Assembly: GCF_900240385.1 (NCBI RefSeq)
Contig: NZ_OEQH01000002.1
Span: 446,488-510,487 of the forward strand
Direction of reading: 5' to 3'
Length of the DNA stretch: 64,000 nucleotides
Source: Clostridium minihomine
GTDB taxonomy: Bacteria > Bacillota > Clostridia > Oscillospirales > Acutalibacteraceae
Shown here: piece after piece, positions 27,722 through 37,033 of the stretch
Numbering within the stretch: position 1 is the stretch's first letter
Layout: every line of letters starts with the position of its first letter
Made by a program: the position numbers and the translations under genes
Notes under the pieces: generated by a model
The model's database searches: none
What the model was told of the DNA's origin: nothing
The model's input: the letters and a program-made list of their open reading frames with translations, nothing else

Positions 27722-28040
27722 CCAATAACCCCCACATTTTTTACTATTCTAGTATTGTACCCTTGCCCAAAGCATGCGTCAAGAAAAAGCCTTCGGGTCG
27801 CCCTACACTTGTTCGGGATACCCCTCGTTTTCTTCGTCCCTTCTTGTTTCTGTTTTTTTTAAATAGATATCATAATAAATAAATTTCATAAAAACTCAAA
27901 AATGAACTATTTGATATCATAACTTGTATCAATCTTTTAATACCAGTTGGTAAAAAATGGTTTTTTGGCAACTCAATTTTTTGTTTTAGATAAAATTCAC
28001 AGAAATTTTTATCTTGTGTTTTTTGGCGCTGAATCAAAAC
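27722..28040. other. AT-rich gene-free region
   Basis: No credible open frame or structured RNA is visible between the pseudouridine synthase start and the terminator at 28041. It must contain the promoter for the synthase. Confidence 0.35.
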
Positions 28041-28080
28041 AAAAACGGGTGAACAGAAAATTCTCTGTTCACCCGTTTTT
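28041..28080 (-). terminator. Intrinsic terminator after the DUF4830 gene
   Basis: A perfect 17-bp stem (28041-28057 with 28064-28080) encloses a six-base loop, with T-runs at the ends. It lies five bases past the stop of the gene at 28086. Confidence 0.9.
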
Positions 28081-28085
28081 CTGAA

Positions 28086-28667
28086 TTAATCCACAGGCCA
28101 CGCATTGGTGGGAATTTCACTGAGGTTCTTGCCTTCCTTTGCCTGAGATTCTGCCGGAAGCTGTTTGGCCATATTGTCAGGAGAAATCCGCTCGCTGCCT
28201 GAAAATCCGCACATGTATCCGTCAAGCGGGGTAGAGCTGATGTCGCCGCCGATTACTTTTCCGCCATAAACCAACAGCGTAGCATGCACCGGTGAGCCCT
28301 GATCCATGGCATTATTCACCTGATAAACCCATTGTTTGCAGATTTTTCCCGCATAACGGGTTAAGTCCAGTCCCTGTTCTTTTTGAATGGCATTGTATTT
28401 TTCATATACATCGTTAAAAGACGCAGGAATGGTCACTTCTCGAATTTCAATGGGCTCTGGGGAAACCTCCCACCCAAACTGCTTTAAAAATGCCACACGA
28501 TCTTCATTTGTTTCTGCCTTAACGCTGTATTTTCCGCCTGCCATAGTGGTCTGACTGCCGGATCCATGAACCAAAACAGCGGTTAATATCACCAACAACA
28601 ATATCAATATTAAAAGGATCATTAAAACAATATTTTTCCTTTTCGCTTTTACCGATACCATAAACAT
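28086..28667 (-). CDS. DUF4830-like membrane-anchored protein
   Basis: This 193-residue protein has a basic N-terminus and one membrane span (IVLMILLILILLLVILTAVLV, about residues 13-33). An extracellular domain follows with DRVAFLKQFGWEVSPEPIEIREVTIPASFNDVYEKYN and a conserved LLVYGGKVIGGDISS, which I recognise as the DUF4830 pattern of Clostridia. Function is unknown. GGGGGAG precedes the ATG. It has its own terminator, so it is probably transcribed alone. Confidence 0.72.
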   Translation of the reverse strand: MFMVSVKAKRKNIVLMILLILILLLVILTAVLVHGSGSQTTMAGGKYSVKAETNEDRVAFLKQFGWEVSPEPIEIREVTIPASFNDVYEKYNAIQKEQGLDLTRYAGKICKQWVYQVNNAMDQGSPVHATLLVYGGKVIGGDISSTPLDGYMCGFSGSERISPDNMAKQLPAESQAKEGKNLSEIPTNAWPVD

Positions 28668-28816
28668 TGTACTCTCCCCCTTGTGTCACATAAATATGCA
28701 CGGCGGCACTCTCTCATGCACAAATCGGCCCAACAAATTCAAAGAAAGCCAGAAAAACCTCTTTTGCGGCGTTTTCAAAATGCAAAAAGTCACTTGTTTT
28801 GAATTTGGCACTGTAA

Positions 28817-30031
28817 TCAGCATAGCACATTGATGCACCAGATAACAAATGGCTGATAAAAAACATCGATTAAAAAGGCCCCAACAATGGGAACAATAAT
28901 CAGCGCCTTGCGTGAAACCCCAAATTTTTCATGAATGGTAGTCATATTCGCCACCGCAGTGGGGGTAGAACCGATGTCGTGTCCGATGAGTCCGGCACAC
29001 ATCACGGCGGCATCATAATTTTTACCCAGCACACGGAAAATCACAAAATAAGTTAAAAGTACCAGCAAAACCGTCTGGGTCACCAGAACAATCAGAAGCG
29101 GGAGCGCCAGCTCTGCCAGCTCCCACAATTTCAGAGTCAAAAGCGCCATGGATAAGTAAATTCCTAAACTGATATCGCCCACTTTGTCATTGAGGTCCAG
29201 CCGAAAGTCATAAAAGTGGAATTTTTCATTCAGGTTTCGTACCAAAACTGCAAAGAACATGGCCCCCACATAAGTGGGAATCGCCATATGAATCAGCTGG
29301 CCCAGATACCCCACAATCATGGATCCCAGTGTCATACAAAGCATCAGAGCAGTCAGGTTTTTCATGGTATCCGCATAACTCATTTCCGCCTTATTTTCTT
29401 CTTCATAGCCACTTACATCCATCTGAAAACTATCATCAGATTCCGGCGTTAAGCGATACTGAATGATCAGCCTGCGGCCCAATGGCCCGCCAATCAGGCT
29501 TGCTGCAATCAGTCCAAAGGTAGCCGCCGCAAGCCCCACCAAACTGGCACCCGGATACCCCATGCTCTCCAGTGTTTGGCCATAAGCAGCGGCTCCCCCG
29601 TGGCCGCCCACCAGCGCCACAGGCCCAGAAACAATGCCATAAGCCGGGTGAAGCCCAACCAGCGGGCCAAGCCCTACCCCAATTCCGGTTTGCAGTACAG
29701 TTACCACCACATTTACCAGCCAGTAAACCACCAGCAGTTTTCCTCCGGTGAGCAAAACCTTCAGGCTGGCCCCCAACCCTACGGTAGTGAAAAACGCCAG
29801 CATAAATACCGCCTGAAGAGAAGAGTCAAATTGAAAATGAATAATGCCGCTCAGGTAAAATCCAAAATTAAGAAACACAAACAGAAATCCGCCCACTACC
29901 GGGGCAGGGATACAGAATTTTTCTAAAAAATAGACTTTTCTTTTCATCCAATAGCCAATTAACAGAAAAATCGAAGCTAAGGTCATGGTTCCGATGTTGT
30001 CAAAGGTAAAGGTCAATACAGAATTCAGCAT
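28817..30031 (-). CDS. gltS: Sodium/glutamate symporter
   Basis: This inner-membrane carrier imports glutamate with sodium. It has about ten spans and the duplicated GltS motifs, including GPVALVGGHGGAAAYG and, in the second half, GLIGHDIGSTPTAVANM. I placed the start at the ATG at 30031 (404 residues, MLNSVLTFTFDN), because the frame's first ATG at 30094 would place its ribosome binding site in the T-run of a hairpin. A GTG at 30043 is also possible. A structured leader precedes it. Confidence 0.9.
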   Translation of the reverse strand: MLNSVLTFTFDNIGTMTLASIFLLIGYWMKRKVYFLEKFCIPAPVVGGFLFVFLNFGFYLSGIIHFQFDSSLQAVFMLAFFTTVGLGASLKVLLTGGKLLVVYWLVNVVVTVLQTGIGVGLGPLVGLHPAYGIVSGPVALVGGHGGAAAYGQTLESMGYPGASLVGLAAATFGLIAASLIGGPLGRRLIIQYRLTPESDDSFQMDVSGYEEENKAEMSYADTMKNLTALMLCMTLGSMIVGYLGQLIHMAIPTYVGAMFFAVLVRNLNEKFHFYDFRLDLNDKVGDISLGIYLSMALLTLKLWELAELALPLLIVLVTQTVLLVLLTYFVIFRVLGKNYDAAVMCAGLIGHDIGSTPTAVANMTTIHEKFGVSRKALIIVPIVGAFLIDVFYQPFVIWCINVLC

Positions 30032-30095
30032 TTCAATACGCACACTACCCGCCCCCAAGCATTCAGAATTTTGTGTGGAATGAAAATCTGCCATG

Positions 30096-30175
30096 CAATA
30101 AAAAAGGAAGCGGAACAGGCTGGTGTACAGCCTGCCCGCAGAGACTTAAAATCCCCACGGGGTTCCGCTTCCTTT
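30096..30175 (-). terminator. Branched terminator-like structure upstream of gltS
   Basis: A perfect 14-bp closing stem (30103-30116 with 30162-30175) encloses two smaller hairpins, AGGCTG/CAGCCT (30117-30133) and CCCC-AC-GGGG (30153-30162, partly competing with the closing stem). On the minus strand it ends in TTTTTTATT. It may terminate the EF-G-like gene, or act as an attenuator of gltS. Confidence 0.6.
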
Positions 30176-30189
30176 GCATTGGCATCAGC

Positions 30190-30224
30190 ATCCCGATTTA
30201 TAAATATGTCGGGATCGAAACCAA
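30190..30224 (-). promoter_or_regulatory. Candidate gltS promoter overlapped by an inverted repeat
   Basis: On the minus strand TTGGTT (30224-30219) and TATAAA (30202-30197) are 16 bp apart. The inverted repeat ATCCCGA/TCGGGAT (30190-30196 and 30209-30215) straddles the -10 box, as an operator would. If this promoter is real, the branched hairpin at 30096-30175 lies in the gltS leader. Confidence 0.4.
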
Positions 30225-30289
30225 TTATGTTTTTTCTATTACCGCATCATTCTTTCGGGTCATCCATAAGATAGACTTCTGTCCAACCT

Positions 30290-32362
30290 TTAATTTTCCC
30301 CTTCTGCGGCCTTGGCCAAAGCCACCACTTTTTGAGAAACCTGTGCCGGCGCTTCTTCATAGCGAACAAAGGCAAACGTAAAGCTGCCGCGTCCCTGCGA
30401 CACCTGACGGATAAAGGTTGTAAAATCATGCATTTCGGCCATGGGAACTTCCGCTTCCACCACCTGAAGCCCCGCCGTGGCCGGATTCATACCCATAATC
30501 CGGCCGCGCCGTTTGTTTACTTCTCCCATCACGTCGCCGGTGTTGGCATCGGGAACAGTGGCTTTCAGCGTGCCGATCGGCTCCAGCAAAACCGGATTCG
30601 CCTGAGGCATTCCGTTTTTGTATGCTACAGCCGCCGCCAGCTTAAAGGCCATTTCTGAAGAGTCCACCGGGTGATAAGAGCCATCATATAACGTAGCCCG
30701 AAGCCCTACCACAGGATATCCTGCCAGCGGCCCCTTTTGAATGCATTCCCGCAAGCCCTTTTCCACCGCGGGGAAGAATCCCTTCGGAACCGAGCCGCCC
30801 ACAACCCTTTCTGCAAACTCAAGGTCATCACAGTCACAAGGCCCAAATTCAATCCACACATCACCAAACTGGCCATGTCCGCCAGTCTGTTTCTTGTGGC
30901 GTCCCTGAATCTGTACCTTTTTACGGATTGTTTCACGATAAGGAACTTTGGGCTGTGTTAATGTAATTTCCACCCCAAACTTGCTCTTGAGCTTTGACAC
31001 GATTACATCTAAATGCTGTTCGCCCAACCCGGTCAAAACCATCTGGCGGGTTTCTGCGTTATTGACAAAGCGCAAAGTGGGGTCTTCTTCCAGCAGGCGC
31101 AAAATTCCCTGGGCGATTTTATCTTCTTCGCCCTTGCTTTTGGGAACAATCGCCATTGAAAGAGTGGGTGACGGATAAGCCACACCTTCCAGCGTCACTT
31201 TGCGGGCAGGCGAGCACAAAGTATCGCCCGTTGCAGTTCCCTGAAGCTTCGGCACAGCACCAATGTCACCGGCTATCAGCCCCTGGGATTCCTCTTGCTT
31301 TTTGCCGCGCATCGTAACAATTTTTCCGACTTTTTCCGGGTTCCCGGTTCTCATATTGACCAGTGGTGTTTCCGATGTGATTTTACCGGAAATTACCTTT
31401 AAATAAGACAATTTACCAATAAAAGGATCCGCAATGGTTTTAAACACCACAGCCGCAGCCGCACCGTCCTCATTGACAGAAAGCTCCACCGGGTTTCCAT
31501 CCATATCCATGCCCAGCTCGCCGCCTTTTTCTTCAGCAGAAGGGGCCAGCCAAATCAGGCCGTTGAGCAGGTGTTCAATTCCATAGGTCAACTGGGCATC
31601 GCCGCAGAACACCGGGCTAATGGTGCCGTTTTTAACACCCTTGCTGATTCCAACAATGACTTCTTCCGGCGTAAACTGCTCGCCGGAAAAATATTTTTCA
31701 AACATTTCGTCACTGGTTTCGGCAACCGCTTCATAAATGGCGGTGCGCAGCCCCTCCAGTCGATCACCCATATCGGGCATGGGCACTTCAGACGCCACTC
31801 CGTTCTGATACCGGTACGCCTTATATTCCAAAATATTTACATAGCAATCTGCATTGCCATCCACTATGTAAGGAACTACCACCGGGCAGACCGACGGGCC
31901 AAAACTGGATTTCAAATCTTCAAACACCCGGTAAAAACGGGCGCTTTCGTCGCAAAGGCCGTTGACAAAAAATATTTTGGAAAGCCCCCGGGCGGTTGCC
32001 GCCTGGTTGGCCTTTTCTGTTCCTACCAGAACACCCGATTTTCCGGATACGGTAATCAGCACCGAATCTGCAGCGCGAACCGCTTCAGACAATCCGCCTT
32101 CAAAATCGAACAGTCCGGGCGTGTCAATCAAATTAATTTTATGATTTTTCCATTCCAAAGGAGCTACCGCAGTGGCTACGGATGCCTTTCTGCGGATTTC
32201 TTCGGGATCAAAATCACATACCGTATTTCCTTCCCCTACCTTTCCCAGTCGGTCGGACGCACCGGACAAAAACAGTAATGCCTCCGCCAACGTGGTCTTT
32301 CCCGAACCGCTGTGGCCCGCGATTGCAATGTTCAGAATGTTTTTTGCATGATACTGCTTCAC
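30290..32362 (-). CDS. Elongation factor G-like GTPase (EF-G paralogue)
   Basis: This 690-residue protein has the five-domain EF-G layout: P-loop GHSGSGKTT (residues 16-24), G3 DTPG (80-83), domain II, III and a domain IV/V region (GRHKKQTGGHGQFGDVWIEF; VMGEVNKRRGRIMGM). The G4 motif, usually NKMD, reads NGLCDE (134-139), so the guanine-recognition lysine is missing. The switch I segment also differs from canonical EF-G (DFDPEEIRRKASVAT). It fits the EF-G2-like group of Firmicutes, whose role is not settled, rather than the main translocase, which normally lies in the str operon. Confidence 0.85.
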   Translation of the reverse strand: MKQYHAKNILNIAIAGHSGSGKTTLAEALLFLSGASDRLGKVGEGNTVCDFDPEEIRRKASVATAVAPLEWKNHKINLIDTPGLFDFEGGLSEAVRAADSVLITVSGKSGVLVGTEKANQAATARGLSKIFFVNGLCDESARFYRVFEDLKSSFGPSVCPVVVPYIVDGNADCYVNILEYKAYRYQNGVASEVPMPDMGDRLEGLRTAIYEAVAETSDEMFEKYFSGEQFTPEEVIVGISKGVKNGTISPVFCGDAQLTYGIEHLLNGLIWLAPSAEEKGGELGMDMDGNPVELSVNEDGAAAAVVFKTIADPFIGKLSYLKVISGKITSETPLVNMRTGNPEKVGKIVTMRGKKQEESQGLIAGDIGAVPKLQGTATGDTLCSPARKVTLEGVAYPSPTLSMAIVPKSKGEEDKIAQGILRLLEEDPTLRFVNNAETRQMVLTGLGEQHLDVIVSKLKSKFGVEITLTQPKVPYRETIRKKVQIQGRHKKQTGGHGQFGDVWIEFGPCDCDDLEFAERVVGGSVPKGFFPAVEKGLRECIQKGPLAGYPVVGLRATLYDGSYHPVDSSEMAFKLAAAVAYKNGMPQANPVLLEPIGTLKATVPDANTGDVMGEVNKRRGRIMGMNPATAGLQVVEAEVPMAEMHDFTTFIRQVSQGRGSFTFAFVRYEEAPAQVSQKVVALAKAAEGEN

Positions 32363-32619
32363 TTGGTAAAACTCCTTTCAACTTGCCCCAGCCGGGGCAG
32401 TAGGGTAATGCCGGGAAACCGTTCTATACGGACAGTTAAAATATAGATATTTATAACAATCCTGTCCCAGTTATTGATTCCAATTATATCCTAAATTCAC
32501 ATAAGACGCAATGCTTTCTCATAAATTAAACGCTTTGAATAAGTATTTTTTATTGATACTATACAATTTAACGAAATCAAACAAACTTATCCGGCACGCC
32601 TAAATTTTCTTGACGGCAC
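32363..32619. other. Gene-free region upstream of the EF-G-like gene
   Basis: This AT-rich stretch contains no credible gene. It should contain the promoter of the EF-G-like gene; I could not assign boxes reliably. Confidence 0.35.
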
Positions 32620-32660
32620 AAAAAAAACAGACAAGCCCCGGTATTTGGGGCTTGTCTGTT
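32620..32660 (-). terminator. Intrinsic terminator after the P-type-ATPase-like gene
   Basis: A perfect 14-bp stem (32626-32639 with 32647-32660) has a seven-base loop and is followed on the minus strand by TTTTTTT. It lies 43 bp past the stop. Confidence 0.88.
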
Positions 32661-32702
32661 GTATTTTGCCGAAACCAATCGATTTCTGTTTGTTTGGAAT
32701 AG

Positions 32703-35700
32703 TTATGGCTTTCGCAGCCTGGGAATCAAAAAGACAGCGGCTGCCCAAAAGAACTGATACAGTACCAAAGCCAAAGTAGTCAGCTGTGATAACCCGGAAT
32801 AGAACACTAAAAATGTTACCAAAACGAACCCCAGAACCACACCCACGGTTTGCAGCAAAGTGGCCATAGTCACATTGCTTTTTTCGCGTACACAGGCCGA
32901 CAAGATCCGCATCATGGCCGCAGGCCTGCCCTTGCTGACAAACAATGCGTCTGCCCGCTCTCGGGGCTTTTCGATTTGCTTCTGATAAACTTCTCCCAAA
33001 GTCTCCGGCAGAATCCGTACCGAATGGGGGTCAAGGCCAAAGCACTCTGCTACGAATTCCGAAGTGATGTTCGGGTCGGTAGTGCGCAGCACCAAACTGA
33101 TTCCGTTTTCTTCCATACGGCGCAGCTCCAAAGCCCTGCGCTTATCCGAATTATAAGAAATGACAAACATGGCAACCAGCTCCCCCTGAGAAGCCAGATA
33201 AACCACCTTTTTTCCGCCCAGCAGATATTTCTTTTCGTAATCCCGAGAGGGCGGAGTCAAACCGTGCTGTTCTAACAGATGCCGGTTTCCCACCAGAGTC
33301 CGCCTGCCGCCAACCCAACCGGTCACGCCGCGCTCATCCTCATAGGTAATATTTTCTGCCTTGGGCAAAATCTCTCTGCGGCTTTGAATGATCTGCTCAA
33401 ACAAGTCACTGAGCGGCCCTCCCACAGTGCACATCACCGCGGTGGCATCCATGAGCGCTTCGTCGATCCGCTGTCCGCCAAACGTTTTAATTCCGTTCAG
33501 AATAACAGTGCCTTTGGGAAACAGCTCTTTCGCGTCCATCATTACCGCATTGGTGTTGCAAAAATATTCCACCGCCGGATTCCCCACCAGCATGGTTCCG
33601 CACCGGCGGGCCAATGCGCACAAACGACTGATGGGCATATTGACACAAAGCATATTGGTAAAGGGAGCCCCAATACAGGCCGCAGCGGCAAAAGCCGTAA
33701 TGGCGGCGGCCGCACTGCGGGTCAGCACCAAGCTGACAATGCATAAAATCAGCGAACCGATAAACAAAAGCGGTGCCATAGACTGTGATGCCTGTTCGCT
33801 GGGATCCGGTTCATAAGAATTCCGCAAAAAATTCTTAAAGAAGTCAGTTTTCTTTTGATAGGCAATAATAGGTTCCCCCATTACACAGCCTTTGGCCAGC
33901 TGTAACGCTGTGTTGTAATCGTCAAACAGCTCCACCCCCATTTTTTGTTCGGGAGAAGCCAAAAATTTAAAATTGCTTCGGATTCGGCGAACCATCGAAA
34001 GTTTTCCGGCTGTATTCAGAAATAATCCCAATGCCGCCAGCACCGCATACAAGTGCAGCTGTGCGCTTGTGACTTCCGGCAGGTAAAACAAAAGCAAAAC
34101 ACCCTGAATCCAGGCCGCAACCACAGCCACCGCCACGCCGCTGTCTGAATTGGCCTGAAGGCGGAACAGCGCCCGCAGTCCGCCAAATACCGCCCGCCAA
34201 CAAAACCCGATAGAAATGCTGAGCAGACACAGGTTCACAACCAAATAGGCAAGGGGAAGAATCTCTATTCGAAGAAATTCCGGCAGCATCCCCACTCTTT
34301 CATTGACAAAACCCCAAAACAGCAAAACTGCGCCAATCATTCCCGTAACCGAAAGCCGCAGCGCCAGCGCCCGGTTTTCCGCGTTCAGTTCATGCAGAAT
34401 CGAAGGGGCATCCTCCTGCGCGGTGTAATCATCCAGATTTTCCGGCTCCGGTTCTGTTCCGGCTCCCGGTTCATCCCCGGGCTCATTGTCGTCTTCCACT
34501 TCTCCGGTAAACCGAAAACTATGTATTCCTGTGGTGCCCACCTGCCGCTTTTTCCTGCTGCGATGCTTGGGCTGTTCTTCCTGTTCCTGCGGCAAAGGCA
34601 TATAATCCTCCTCCGCTTTGGATAAAGCCAATGTCAGACGATCAAACTCAAGTACATGCACAGGCAGGGTTTCGGGCCGGTATTTTTGAGAGGCTTTAAC
34701 AAGTTCCCGAATTTGCTCTTTTTTGCGCTGAGTCGCCTCCCGCAGTATTTCTTCGTCTTGTTCCTTCTTCATCTGGGCATCCGCCTGTGGCAATTGCTCC
34801 GGTTTTCGTGTTGGCACCTCGACTTCTGGTTCTTCTGTTCTGCAGGTTTCCCCATCCGGCTTACCGCAAGTCTCTGTTTGAACAGAGACCCCTTTCACCG
34901 CCTCTTGCTGATCCACTTGCGCCACCGGCAATTCTTCCGTTTCCGGTTCCTGCTCAAGCGAGGGAGAAGGAAGAGAGTCTCTCTGTTTCTTTTTCGCCTT
35001 TTTCTTCTCTTCTTTTACAGGCAGCGGCTCTGGTTCGGGCTGGGCTTCCCGCACCATACGGGCAGCCTCTTCAAGGTCCGCATATTCTTCCGGCTCTTTA
35101 GGGAAGGGCAGCGGTGTCTGTTTCAGTGTATACACACCGGAAGGTTCCGGCAACGAAAACTCTACTGTTTTGCTCTCTTGCCTTACCGCTTTCTGTTTTG
35201 GCAAAGGCACTGTTTTTGCAGCCGATTCTTTTTGGGTTTTTAAGGGGGTTTCTGCCCCTTGCACATCCGCTTTGTCCGCAGGCACTTCCCGAATGGAAGT
35301 CCGGTCACCTTCCTGCGCATCTCCGGTTATCAAATGAAAGGGGGCGCGAACGTCCGGTTTCAGCGGTTGAAACCGAGCCGAAATTTCTTTCTCCACCTCT
35401 TCTTCAGGAGTCGCATCAAATAAATATTGAAAGGCTGGGGTCGGCCCGTGTTCGCTGAGGGCACCATCATCATACCCTTTTTTGTATTCATCTACGGCTT
35501 TCAGCTGAAGTCCGTAGTAAATATCCCCTTCTTCTTCAAACTCACAGCCGCATATCTTTTCTTGCTTACGACGGCGGCGGCGCTCAAAAAAGCCGGTCAG
35601 CCCGCGCTTTTCGGCAGGCTGATTCGACATTGATTCATACTCTTCTTCCGGCATTCGCTTTTCAAAACGAATTTCTCCATTTTGCCCGGGCGTGGCCGGC

Positions 35701-35930
35701 TGTGCCGGCATTTCCTGAGGAGCCGGTTGTACCGGATCCGAAATCTCCGGTTCGGGTTGGGGAACGGCAGGCTGCTCCGGCCGCTGTGGCGGCTGGGGAG
35801 GCTGCGGTGTCCTTTGGGTATCATCGCCGGCCAGCGTTTCAAAGGTTTTCTGGCTCAGGCGGCCTTTTGCTTCGGCTAAGATTTCATCCACCGAATAATC
35901 CAGCGGGGTTTTTCCCCTGTTGTTTTCCAT
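32703..35930 (-). CDS. P-type ATPase-like membrane pseudoenzyme with long disordered N-terminus
   Basis: This protein of 1075 residues has two parts. Residues 1 to about 505 are low-complexity, rich in Pro, Glu, Gln and Lys, with no visible fold. Residues about 520-1075 have membrane spans and the layout of a P1B ATPase: the region around 750-810 lines up with the CPC span and phosphorylation site of CopA. There the CPC is replaced by IGAP and DKTGT by DAKELFPKGT (Asp799). The GERGV-like nucleotide-domain strand survives (EDERGVTGWVGGRRTLVGN, 864-882), but TGES, TGD and GDGxND are missing. It is probably not an ion pump. It lies 28 bp downstream of rlmB, probably in one operon. I know no function for it. 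Confidence 0.7.
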   Translation of the reverse strand: MENNRGKTPLDYSVDEILAEAKGRLSQKTFETLAGDDTQRTPQPPQPPQRPEQPAVPQPEPEISDPVQPAPQEMPAQPATPGQNGEIRFEKRMPEEEYESMSNQPAEKRGLTGFFERRRRRKQEKICGCEFEEEGDIYYGLQLKAVDEYKKGYDDGALSEHGPTPAFQYLFDATPEEEVEKEISARFQPLKPDVRAPFHLITGDAQEGDRTSIREVPADKADVQGAETPLKTQKESAAKTVPLPKQKAVRQESKTVEFSLPEPSGVYTLKQTPLPFPKEPEEYADLEEAARMVREAQPEPEPLPVKEEKKKAKKKQRDSLPSPSLEQEPETEELPVAQVDQQEAVKGVSVQTETCGKPDGETCRTEEPEVEVPTRKPEQLPQADAQMKKEQDEEILREATQRKKEQIRELVKASQKYRPETLPVHVLEFDRLTLALSKAEEDYMPLPQEQEEQPKHRSRKKRQVGTTGIHSFRFTGEVEDDNEPGDEPGAGTEPEPENLDDYTAQEDAPSILHELNAENRALALRLSVTGMIGAVLLFWGFVNERVGMLPEFLRIEILPLAYLVVNLCLLSISIGFCWRAVFGGLRALFRLQANSDSGVAVAVVAAWIQGVLLLFYLPEVTSAQLHLYAVLAALGLFLNTAGKLSMVRRIRSNFKFLASPEQKMGVELFDDYNTALQLAKGCVMGEPIIAYQKKTDFFKNFLRNSYEPDPSEQASQSMAPLLFIGSLILCIVSLVLTRSAAAAITAFAAAACIGAPFTNMLCVNMPISRLCALARRCGTMLVGNPAVEYFCNTNAVMMDAKELFPKGTVILNGIKTFGGQRIDEALMDATAVMCTVGGPLSDLFEQIIQSRREILPKAENITYEDERGVTGWVGGRRTLVGNRHLLEQHGLTPPSRDYEKKYLLGGKKVVYLASQGELVAMFVISYNSDKRRALELRRMEENGISLVLRTTDPNITSEFVAECFGLDPHSVRILPETLGEVYQKQIEKPRERADALFVSKGRPAAMMRILSACVREKSNVTMATLLQTVGVVLGFVLVTFLVFYSGLSQLTTLALVLYQFFWAAAVFLIPRLRKP

Positions 35931-35958
35931 GGTAGACTACACGCTCCCGTCCTTTCGC

Positions 35959-36726
35959 TTATTTGGCCTCTATCCCCCTGCGCTGCCGCGCGACCTCATA
36001 GCAAATCACGCCGCATGCTACAGAAGCATTGAGCGAGTTTATCTTTCCCAACATGGGCAAAGATATGATAAAATCCGATTTTTCCTTCACCAATCGGCTG
36101 ACACCAAAGCCCTCCGACCCAATAACAATGGCAGCAGGATCCCGATAATCCACCCCGCACCAATTTTGTCCGTCCATATCGGCGGCATAAATCCAAAGGC
36201 CCCGTTTTTTCAAATCTTCAAGAGTCTTCACCAAATTGGTTACCCGTGCCACCGGAACATATTCCACCGCCCCAGCCGAAGCCTTGCCCACGGCAAAGGT
36301 TAACCCGGCAGCCCGTCTGCGGGGGATAATAACTCCGTGAGCCCCGGCACATTCTGCTGTACGCAGAATCGCCCCCAGGTTATGGGGGTCTTCCAGCTCG
36401 TCCGCCACAATGAAAAAGGGAGGCTCTCCCCGTTCCTCTGCCAAACGGAACATGTCCTCAACTGTAGCATATTCTTTCACTGCAGCAACTGCCACCACAC
36501 CTTGATGGTTGGCGTGCCCGCACAAATAATCCAGCTTTTTGGGATCCGCCTCTTTGACTGCAATTCCCAATTCCTTTGCTTTGGCAATAATTGCACCGAT
36601 CGAACCCGTGCGGTTTCCTCTTGCCAAAAACAGACTGTCAATGGTACGCCCTGCTCTCAGAGCCTCTGCCACTGCATTTCTGCCTGCAATGATATCTTCC
36701 CCGCGGGTAGATTTGGTTTCTTCCAT
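35959..36726 (-). CDS. rlmB: 23S rRNA (guanosine-2'-O-)-methyltransferase, RlmB/SpoU family
   Basis: This knotted (SPOUT) methyltransferase has 255 residues. The N-terminal substrate-binding domain (DIIAGRNAVAEALRAGRTIDSLF) is followed by the three SpoU motifs: DELEDPHNLGAILRTAECAGAHGVI, VIGSEGFGVSRLV and LPMLGKINSLNASVACGV. RlmB in E. coli modifies G2251 of 23S rRNA; related enzymes of this family have other targets. GGGGAG precedes the ATG. Confidence 0.92.
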   Translation of the reverse strand: MEETKSTRGEDIIAGRNAVAEALRAGRTIDSLFLARGNRTGSIGAIIAKAKELGIAVKEADPKKLDYLCGHANHQGVVAVAAVKEYATVEDMFRLAEERGEPPFFIVADELEDPHNLGAILRTAECAGAHGVIIPRRRAAGLTFAVGKASAGAVEYVPVARVTNLVKTLEDLKKRGLWIYAADMDGQNWCGVDYRDPAAIVIGSEGFGVSRLVKEKSDFIISLPMLGKINSLNASVACGVICYEVARQRRGIEAK

Positions 36727-36974
36727 ATGTTATGCTCCCCTTTACCGGTCTTTTGCTTGCTCCTGCGCATAAGCGGGCCGGCCCCGGGCGGCAGCTCCGC
36801 CCCATGGGCAAAATATCTTTATTTTTCTAAAAAATCCTTTTATATAGCAGATCAAAACAGAAAAGCCGCTGGGCTATACTTTATTTTTGCCTGCAACCCC
36901 AGATTATTGAAACCATAATTTTCCTGCGTACCATTTGTAACGCACAAAATTGCAAAAAAGAGAAAGTCATGATT

Positions 36975-37030
36975 CAATGTTCTCAGGTATCCGTTCGAAA
37001 TCTTCGATTTCGGTAACGAGTGAGGTTATT
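36975..37030 (-). repeat. Dispersed hairpin repeat, copy 1
   Basis: Bounded by CAATGTTCTC and GTGAGGTTATT on the plus strand. The core is CGAAATC-TTC-GATTTCG, with CTCA and TGAG at the base. Confidence 0.75.
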
Positions 37031-37033
37031 CAC

